Source: Cryptomeria japonica (lineage: Eukaryota; Streptophyta; Pinopsida; Cupressales; Cupressaceae). From it: a stretch of 64,000 bases of DNA. Under the pieces are notes generated by a model that saw nothing but the letters and a program-made list of their open reading frames with translations, was not told where the DNA came from and ran no database searches. This document shows, piece by piece, positions 56,951 to 64,000 of this stretch. A program made the position numbers and the translations under genes. Every line of letters starts with the position of its first letter. The first letter of the stretch is position 1. The DNA is taken from contig NC_081414.1 of assembly GCF_030272615.1 (NCBI RefSeq), forward strand, positions 520,680,185 to 520,744,184, in the 5' to 3' direction.

Positions 56951-58040
56951 TGATAGGAGAACAATTCTCAACGATAAAAATTTGTGTTGTTTTGACTGAT
57001 AGAGATGATTTTGATGCCACATATATAGCCCGAGAATGAAATTTGCATTGCAGAGGTTGGTGCTTATAGAGGTGATGGTTGATTTTAATGAGGTAGTTAT
57101 CAATCTCATTGGGAATAGAGCTTGAATATAGAGAGGAATAAACTAATCAGAGCAAGTAAAGATCCAATTAAATTTCATGTGAGAGTTGCAGTTGACATGA
57201 CAAGTTTATTGAAGATTGATGAGGGTTACTTGTCATAGTGACCTACCCTCTCAAAAAAATCTAGATAAAATGGTCTATGCATTTAAGATTGTGACTGGCT
57301 TTGTATAGAGGATCGAATAGCTAGCATATATGATTTCTCAAGAGCTCAAGAATAATTTTTAGTTATAATTTGGAGGGAAGATCTTATGCATATCGTGAAT
57401 GATGAGATTTGTCAAGGGGTTGTTCTAATTGTTGAGTAGGCAAAGAGGAAAATCACTTTGGGAATGCAGTTTCTGGAAGGAATGTCCACCTGGAACAACC
57501 TTTTATGATCTGGAGGGAAAATCCTTGATAAATGTAGATTACCACCAAGTAAAAGTATAAGTGTGTGTGGTAGTAGAGGTGAATAGCTTAGCTAGAATGA
57601 ACTAAGTGTGAGAAGTAAGCAAAAGGCAAATTACATATCAATGAAGAAAACAGGGGGTCGTAGAGAAGCTATTTCTACAAGTATGCATAACACGATGCTA
57701 GTGCAAGAATAACACTGCAAAAGAGATTGCATGCAAAATGATCAAAAAGTGAAGACGAGATTAAAGGTAGTTGTAGGTGAGAGGAGAGAACTGAAACCAA
57801 ATAGAAGAAAGATAAAAGAAAAAAAGTAAATAGTAGAGACCTCACGCTGGAAGAAGACCAGAATATACCGTTGCTCACAAGACTAATCAAGTTTGGAGAC
57901 AGAAGGGATCAGATGGAAGGATTGATGCAAACTCTCAGCCCAAGGCCAATAACAGAAGAAGAAGAAGAAATGGAGCAAACATGCCTGCAAGATCTCCACA
58001 CTTTGACAAAATAAATTTGTAAGTTACAAACCCCCCTTCT
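56951..58040 (+). pseudogene. Element Z leader and decayed gag N-terminus
   Basis: Short frames with many stops. Phrases such as VAVDMTSLLKIDEGYL near 57185 suggest a gag-like start, but no domain can be named with confidence. No other gene seen. Confidence 0.35.
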
Positions 58041-58714
58041 CTGGTTGTTGTTTTTCATGCAAGGGATATGGACATAGAGCAAGTGAATGTAGAAGAGAAT
58101 CTAGAAGAGATCAAATTAAATTATTTGGATACAAAAATATAAAGTATCAAAGATGTAATGCATATGGACATAGGATTTCAGAATGTAGGTCCATGCATAT
58201 GCCTTCTCCTAGTTGTGTAAGCAAGAATTATTTTGCTGCTCCAAGAAATGTGAATGTTATATGTTATCAATGTAATGGACTTGGTCATAGAAGTCATGAA
58301 TGTAGAAGAAAATCATCCCAAAATTATAGCAGCCCCTAAAAATACTCTTTCAACAAAAATGTAAGATACAACAACTATAGTCAACATGAAAGAGTTGGTA
58401 GAAATTATGAGAAACATGGATATGCATGGAACAAAAATAGAAGGGTCTTTGGTTTGTCAAGAAGTTTTATTGTTCCATTAGATAGTCACAATAATATGTT
58501 TTGGAGAAGGAAAACAAATATATTTGGCAGATACCCTACTAATTCTCAAATTAGTATGAACATAGTTTGCTATAACTGCAACAACTTTGGCCACACTGCA
58601 AAATATTATAGATCAAGGGAGGTCAAGCAAAGAAAGATAATCAATGTTGTTCCAAATGTTGCAAATGAGAGATGGAGGGAGATCAAGCAGATTTGGAGGA
58701 GAAAGTGTGGCTAA
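58041..58714 (+). pseudogene. Element Z gag with four zinc knuckles
   Basis: One frame with a single stop (about 58338). Four C-x2-C-x4-H-x4-C type motifs: CFSCKGYGHRASEC (58050-58091); YQRCNAYGHRISEC (58145-58186, first Cys replaced by Tyr); CYQCNGLGHRSHEC (58262-58303); and CYNCNNFGHTAKYY (58569-58610, last Cys replaced by Tyr). These bind packaged RNA. The flanks are basic (RRESRRDQIK, NERWREIKQIWRRK). No protease motif follows; the purine tract comes 300 bp later. Confidence 0.7.
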
Positions 58715-59022
58715 GAAAATGGGAATGGAAAGAATGTGTTCATGAGCAAGCATTGTGCATTCCATGCACAGATGATATCTCCTCAAACTTGAGGAGGTGC
58801 AGGACCTTAGGGGGAGATACATACATCAAAGGGGGAGTGGTATTTCAGTTACGTAATGCAGGTTTGTTGCAGGATGTACAGCCTAAGGGGGAGCTTATTG
58901 ATATCATGGTTGGTAGTCAATATGAAAATCATATGAATATTTTTTTATTTTTTATAGGTAACCTACCCCTTTGCCATTGTTGTCAAAGGGGGAGAGTGAT
59001 TATTGGTGTTGACATCAATGCC
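58715..59022 (+). other. Element Z 3' region with repeated GGGGGA runs
   Basis: No gene. Four purine runs occur (TTAGGGGGAGATA near 58808, AAAGGGGGAGTGG near 58828, TAAGGGGGAGCTT near 58884, AAAGGGGGAGAGTG near 58985) before the tract adjoining the LTR. Confidence 0.5.
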
Positions 59023-59033
59023 AAAGGGGGAGA
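59023..59033 (+). promoter_or_regulatory. Element Z polypurine tract
   Basis: AAAGGGGGAGA, then T and the LTR start TGTTGACATTG; typical Copia arrangement. Confidence 0.75.
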
Positions 59034-59034
59034 T

Positions 59035-59924
59035 TGTTGACATTGAAGTTGCCATTGATGTCAATAGCTACAGTACTAGATGGACATGCAGAGATGATTG
59101 TGCTCAAATCAGTACTGGTGAAGATGCATCATGATATGTGCCTCACAAGAAGATGAAGATCAGATTGATCAAAGATGCAGAGAGGATTAGATTGGCAACA
59201 CAGAGAGCAAGTGCAAATGTAGAAATGCATAACACATTAACTTAGTTGCACTCACTTACAGGAAATATTAGTCACACAAGTGGGATAAAGAAGGAAAGCA
59301 TGGAGTATATGTATTTGGAAGGCTACTGTAATAGGAGAAAGGTTGCACATAACATGTAGGTTGGAGATGCGCAGAACATGCACGTTATCACTATGCAGTT
59401 ATAAGAAGTATTGCATAACACATAGGATGCGCATATCATGCAAATGAGCAGCTGGGTTGAATTCATGTCACCAAGGGTTGGCATCATGTTCCCTATTTGG
59501 TTCTCAGTGTGTTTCACCCATCAGATTTGATATATGCAAGTTGTAGGCTGAAAAATGGTCAAAATCTCTAAAGCTACATTATTTCGATGAGACCACGTTT
59601 TTGTCTAATCGACGTGTTCCTTGTCGATGAGACATGGTCTATCTCTATGACCCCTTTTATCTCTTATCGGTCTCCTATTGCTATACCAAAAGGGTTCCCT
59701 TTTTGGTGAGATGGAGTGGATGTCTGGCTGATGTATCTTGATTTCGATGTCAGTTTGCCTTTCGGCAACTCACTTTATGCTTAGGTGGTCTTTCATGTCT
59801 TGGCGACATGCTTTCTCTCTAGTCGGAGCCTTGATCGGGCCCACTTTGTCAAACTATTCACATGGTGATAAAGTGGCGGGATCTCTACACTCAATGTGAT
59901 GTGTGTGTGTGGGGCCCATGGTTG
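59035..59924 (+). mobile_element. Element Z LTR2, first part
   Basis: Starts TGTTGACATTGAAG. Matches LTR1 across the point where N sits in LTR1 and is cut at 59924 by Copia-3. The uncut sequence is seen in LTR1 at about 56215-56225. Confidence 0.75.
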
Positions 59925-61455
59925 TGATAACTCAATGCAGGAATGATTGTACTAACCTAGTACTGAGAGGGGGGGTGAATCACTACAAACAAAAATATAG
60001 TCCTAAATTGGTTTGACAACAGACACTTTAAATGACTGGCAAACAATGACATCGGTTTGGAATAGAGTGCAACCGGTAAAGGTAAGAATGCTTGAGAAAA
60101 GCGTTAACCGGTTACTCACTTAGCTTTTCACTCAACTCAAGACTACACTACCATTTCACCCTTATGCATAAATAGGTAATCTATCATCAGATCATAATAA
60201 CAGCTAGCTCAACATGTTTTATTGACAGGCATAAAACACAGAACCATCATATCCTTGACAGACAATAGGAAAGCATCACAAGATAAAAGCATCACACATG
60301 ACCCACATATATTTCACGTGGAAACCCAACTGGGAAAAACCATGGTGGGGATGAATACCCACAAGTTGTTTTTGAACTCTTTAGAAGTCCACTCTGTTAG
60401 GAGCCTTGTCCAGTTAGAGACATTACAATATGTTCTGCTAGGAACCGATCTTGTTAGGGATAACCTGGTTAAGGGATGGCTACAATACCCGATTAAGGGT
60501 TAAACCCTATTAAAGGTTACCTTGTTAGAGGATTTCAAGAACTCAATAGCTAAAGGATTTCAAACTCAATAGATTTGAATTACCCTGTTAAAGGATTTAT
60601 AGCAAGTTAGTTAAGGCTACCCTGTTAAGAGATTTTCCAACTGTTGAGGTGGTTAGAGATCAACAGGTATTACAATGATCTGGTAATAGCACTCAATGTC
60701 AATGCAAATCCGCTTAAGTTCCTTTTCACCTTCTGCACTTACACTCTGCAGGTATCACTTCTCTCCTTTTGGTCTGGCAAGAATCATGTATCCCTTCTCT
60801 TGGATACACACACACAACTTTTGCCAACAACCTCAGAAAGAGACACAACATCGACCTTATAGGAAAATAGATAGGTCGGTAACATAAACCCTAAACTTTA
60901 AACCTGATACATTAAGGAACTCAAACAGTTCAATCCTAACTATTGAGAACACTCCATTAATTGCATTAATCTTGATCCAATCTCAAGACATTCTCCATCG
61001 TCCATTTTCGCCAATTTCATGGCGTCTGATAACCCATCACACGTTATCACCATTTTACAGACTTTGCACATTCCCGAGGTAGATAGGAACAATCTCCTCC
61101 ATGCAAGATCCTTCAAGCACACAAGGCTGACGTGGCAACATGATCTGTTATTCATTATAATGCTAACTCATCACACAATGTCACTGGTTGAGTCACACAG
61201 ACTTGAAGCACTTCAACTAGAAACCCTGAAGTTGAGACTACCAACCGGTAGTCATACAATGCTTCCATGTGTCGGTTCCCATAACCATATGTTGGTTCAC
61301 CTTGAACAAGCACACCGCTTCTCTTTGGCACAAATGTCGGTTAACAGTGTTATGTCAGTTCTCTCATATGCCAGTTCTCACCTCTTTAGAATATTGACAT
61401 CAATGACAACATACAATGTCATTATGTCCTCATACTAGTTCACATAATCCCAACA
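59925..61455 (-). mobile_element. Copia-3 3' LTR
   Basis: Minus-strand start TGTTGGGATTATGTG at 61455 and end AGTTATCA at 59925, 1,531 bp. Like Copia-2 it has a GATTCACCCCCCCTCTCAG run near the end (about 59961-59979) and degenerate repeats of a GTTAAAGGATTT type at about 60405-60640. Frames on the plus strand within it are not genes. Confidence 0.8.
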
Positions 61456-61456
61456 A

Positions 61457-61467
61457 TCTCCCCCTTT
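61457..61467 (-). promoter_or_regulatory. Copia-3 polypurine tract
   Basis: Minus-strand AAAGGGGGAGA, then T and the LTR start TGTTGGG. Confidence 0.8.
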
Positions 61468-61689
61468 GGCACTGATGGCAATATATAAAGATATCTCTCC
61501 GCTTCACATCTTCTCCTCCAATTTCTGCAGATATCTTCTCTGCTTCACATCTTCTCCCCCTTTGACAACAATGGCAAAGTGGAGGCACAAGCTTCCCTGT
61601 TCCATTATGCTACTCCACCTAAGGAGTAGCATCCTTCAACACATCAATCCAAAATAAATTTGACTATGCAATACCTAACTGATGTGGAG

Positions 61690-62049
61690 CATATGCTTTT
61701 AGTTTACCTCCTGAAGGGGCAACACCCCTAATTCACCTCTTAAGTACATAAATATAGTCTTTGGAAGAGGCTTGGTGAATATGTCTGCTAACTACTCCTT
61801 ACTGGAAATATGTTCCAGTGCAATCTCTTTGTTCTAAACCTTTTCCCTTAAGAAATGATACTTAAGCTCAAAGTGCTTGGTTCTAGAATGTAAAACCAGA
61901 TTCTTGGAGATATTAATTGCACTAGTATTGTCACAAAATATACGTACCAGTTCAGATACAGGAACTTTGAAGCCATTTAATACATGTTTCATCCAAATTG
62001 TCTAAGTGCAGTTCATGAAAGCTGCAAAATACTTTGCTTCCATTGTAGA
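61690..62049 (-). pseudogene. Copia-3 RNase H end
   Basis: After the stop at 62050 the same domain continues with STMEAKYFA, then WMKHVLNGFKVP, IFCDNTSAI and SRTKHFELKYHFLRE, with further stops. These are the usual last blocks of Copia RNase H. Confidence 0.75.
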
Positions 62050-63405
62050 CTAAGAGATACAACTCTGCTTCTTAGTCATCCATGAGACTAGTCTACCACC
62101 AAGAAAGAATGCACCACCAGTTGTGCTTTTCCGGTCATCTATATTGCCTACCCAATCAGCATCTGTGTATACTTTCAAGTTAAAATCCTTTCTATAAGGA
62201 TACCACAATCCATAGTCAACAGTTCCCTTCACATACCTAAGAATCCGCTTGACTGCAACCAAGTGAGATTCTCTTGGGCTTTTCTGGAATCTTGCAGTAA
62301 TTCCAACTGCATGTGCAATATCCAGTCTGCTATGCACTACATAATGCAACTTACCAATAATTGATCGATATTCCTTCTCATGAACCAATTCTAAGTCATC
62401 TTCTTTAGATAGTTTACAATCGGTCACCATCGGAGTACCAACTAGTTTGCTATCTTCCATGCCAAAGGTCTTCAACACCTCTTTAACATACTTGGATTGA
62501 GTGATAAATATTTCATCCTTCATCTGTTGGATCTGCAGTCCAATGAAGAATTTAATCTCCCCTATGAGTGACATTTCAAACTCTTTCTTCATCTCATCTG
62601 CAAACTCATGACTCATCTTGTCATCTCCACCAAAGATAATGTCATCAACAAATACCTCACAGATCAGGATCTGATCTCCTTCAGACCTCAAATAGATATT
62701 ACTATCTTCACTTGTTCTCTCAAATCCAATCTTCACAAGATGAGAATGCAGACATTCATACCATGCCCTAGGTGTCTGCTTTAGTCCATATAAGGCTTTA
62801 TGTAGCCTACATACCATGTCACTGTCTTCAGATAGAGGAAACCCATCTGGTTGCTCAATATACACCTCTTCAAGTACACCATTTAGGAATGTTGATTTTA
62901 CATCCATTTGATATACTTTGAAACCTTTAAAAGCTGTATATGCAAGAAGCATACAAACTCCTTCCAATCTAGCTAAAGGACCAAAGGTTTCTCCATAGTC
63001 TTCTCCTTCTTCTTGAGCATATCCTTTGCACACTAATCTGGCTTTGTTGCTAATCACTATGCCATCCTCATTCAGCTTATTTCTGAAAACCCATTTAGTA
63101 CCAATGACATTTTTGTGCTCCGGTCTGGGCACCAAAGACCATGTACCATTTTTCTCTATCTGGCCAAGTTCCTCTTCCATTGCCTTGATCCATTCTTCAT
63201 CCTTATGTGCCTCTTTGACTGATTTAGGCTCAAATTCAAAGATCATACAAGAGTTTTCTCTGACCTTTCTTCTTGTAAGGATTCCTGCATCCTTATCTCC
63301 TATGATCTGCTTAGGATCATGATTTAGCTTGACATACCGAGGAATGGTCTTGATAGATTCCTCCTTGCTTTTCTTCTTCATCATCATCTCCATTAGTATT
63401 AGCAT
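62050..63405 (-). CDS. Copia-3 reverse transcriptase and RNase H start
   Basis: Open frame of 451 codons. Landmarks in order: [80 protein letters not shown] (usual A replaced by S in VKSTFL), [27 protein letters not shown] (catalytic FVDD near 62640-62652), [11 protein letters not shown], and RNase [21 protein letters not shown] near 62100-62170. It ends at a stop after KKQSCIS in RNase H. The first residues up to about 15 may be chance, since the polyprotein should be continuous with integrase; a stop or frameshift lies at about 63405-63463. Confidence 0.85.
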   Translation of the reverse strand: MLILMEMMMKKKSKEESIKTIPRYVKLNHDPKQIIGDKDAGILTRRKVRENSCMIFEFEPKSVKEAHKDEEWIKAMEEELGQIEKNGTWSLVPRPEHKNVIGTKWVFRNKLNEDGIVISNKARLVCKGYAQEEGEDYGETFGPLARLEGVCMLLAYTAFKGFKVYQMDVKSTFLNGVLEEVYIEQPDGFPLSEDSDMVCRLHKALYGLKQTPRAWYECLHSHLVKIGFERTSEDSNIYLRSEGDQILICEVFVDDIIFGGDDKMSHEFADEMKKEFEMSLIGEIKFFIGLQIQQMKDEIFITQSKYVKEVLKTFGMEDSKLVGTPMVTDCKLSKEDDLELVHEKEYRSIIGKLHYVVHSRLDIAHAVGITARFQKSPRESHLVAVKRILRYVKGTVDYGLWYPYRKDFNLKVYTDADWVGNIDDRKSTTGGAFFLGGRLVSWMTKKQSCIS

Positions 63406-63463
63406 CTACATTTGCCAGTGTAGGAACATTGTTACTGGTACTCGATTGGTTGTCAATCAGTTC

Positions 63464-64000
63464 CTAGAAGGTTGCAACCAGTTCGTTTACCACTTGCTCA
63501 CTGTCGGTTTCCTCAGTTTTCTCAGAGGTTTCATCGACTCTTACATTGATGCTTTCCATAATTCTCTGAGTCCTATTGTTGAAACACTTGAGAGCTTTGC
63601 TCTTGGTGGAATATCCTAGGAATATTCCCTCATCACATTTCAAATCAAATTTTCTCTGGTGTTCACTCCTCTTGATGTAACATTTTCTACCAAACACTCT
63701 AAAGTAGTTGACCATAGGTGTCTTACCGGTCCAATACTCATAAGGAGTTTTATCCTTACCTTTCTTGATGAGTACCCGATTCATTATGTAGATTGCAGTA
63801 CTCACCGCTTCTCTCCAAAAGGTGTGAGCTACCTTTCCTTGAATCAACATGGTTCTAGCTACTTCAACCATAGTCCAATTATTCCTCTCTACTAGGCCAT
63901 TCTGTTGTGGAGTCTAGGGGGCAGACAGTTGCCTCTTGATGCCATGTTCTTCATAGTACTTGTTGAATTCATCGGAAGTGAATTCCCCTCCTTGATCAGT
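63464..64000 (-). pseudogene. Copia-3 integrase C-terminal part
   Basis: At the window edge TDQGGEFTSDEF holds the second catalytic Asp; QQNGLVERNNWTM near 63890 has the catalytic Glu. One stop lies between them (about 63915). The frame 63871-63464 continues with FWREAVSTAIYIMNRVLIKK, WTGKTPMVNYFRVFGRKCYI and IFLGYSTKSKALKCFN, the standard C-terminal part. The HHCC end is outside the window. Confidence 0.85.

Larger units (their letters stand above)
52599..59924 (+). mobile_element. Element Z, gag-only LTR element, itself interrupted
   Basis: Two related sequences bound it: 52599-53301 plus 56041-~56950 (LTR1) and 59035-59924 (start of LTR2, cut by Copia-3 and continuing off the window). Between them is about 2.1 kb with a gag carrying zinc knuckles and a Copia-type purine tract, but no protease, integrase or RT that I can see. 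So it looks non-autonomous. It was inserted into unit C. Confidence 0.65.
59925..64000 (-). mobile_element. Copia-3, runs off the right edge
   Basis: Minus-strand element: 3' LTR (61455-59925), purine tract, RNase H, RT, integrase C-terminus. The rest (protease, gag, 5' LTR) is outside. It was inserted in Z LTR2; left flank GGTTG (59920-59924). It has the longest intact pol frame in the window, so it is probably the youngest. Confidence 0.85.

Noticed and set aside
56206-56953. Frames on both strands in the second part of Z LTR1
   Set aside because: LTR sequence; no domain, and the matching frames are not kept in LTR2.
60222-61657. Several plus-strand frames of 63-139 codons
   Set aside because: They fall inside the Copia-3 LTR and the end of its RNase H region on the other strand.

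Overview
The window looks like intergenic DNA from a seed plant with a large, repeat-swollen genome. A gymnosperm is my best guess, inferred from the very long Ty3/Gypsy elements and the deep nesting. It is AT-rich. I found no cellular protein-coding gene, rRNA or tRNA gene. Nearly everything recognisable is LTR retrotransposon in several layers, mostly broken by stops and frameshifts, with one probable 5'-truncated non-LTR insertion.

Left part (1-11.6 kb, mostly minus strand). Gypsy-A enters from the left: start of gag, leader, primer-binding site (PBS) and a 1.16-kb 5' LTR. It cuts an older Gypsy gag-protease fragment (3.7-5.3 kb). Beyond a LINE-like insertion (6.65-7.42 kb) lie an LTR-like stretch and an unrecognised long coding region, 'unit A' (8.1-11.5 kb).

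Middle left (11.6-28.5 kb). Copia-1 (11.6-15.9 kb) has LTRs, gag and protease but no integrase or reverse transcriptase. 'Unit B' (17.2-21.4 kb) is a second copy of the unrecognised gene. It is split by a solo Gypsy LTR with 5-bp target duplications and is followed by a purine tract, an LTR and a Gypsy gag. Copia-2 (minus, 23.5-27.5 kb) and the 5' end of Copia-4 (plus, 27.5-28.5 kb) abut head to head.

Centre (28.5-51.7 kb). An old Gypsy pol (Gypsy-I) is split in its integrase tail by Gypsy-D, an 18.4-kb element with both LTRs and a GATGG target duplication. Gypsy-D carries gag, protease, a G-patch domain, RT, RNase H, a second RNase H and integrase. It then has about 6.5 kb of 3' sequence with a minisatellite and, on the opposite strand, a decayed plant-mobile-domain (PMD) gene with its own TATA box and a likely intron.

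Right part (51.7-64 kb). 'Unit C', a third copy of the unrecognised gene, follows the Gypsy-I pol tail on the same strand. It is cut by element Z, whose first LTR contains element N, which itself contains a solo LTR. Z's second LTR is cut by Copia-3 (minus), which runs off the right edge and has the best-preserved RT of the window.

Main points of interest. First, the three-copy gene family appears to be a sense-strand extra ORF placed between integrase and 3' LTR of a Gypsy lineage, with protein-level conservation between copies. Second, Gypsy-D carries an antisense PMD gene. Third, the insertion order can be read from target duplications and from empty sites in paralogous copies within the window. 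All family names are from reading motifs by eye; no database search was possible.
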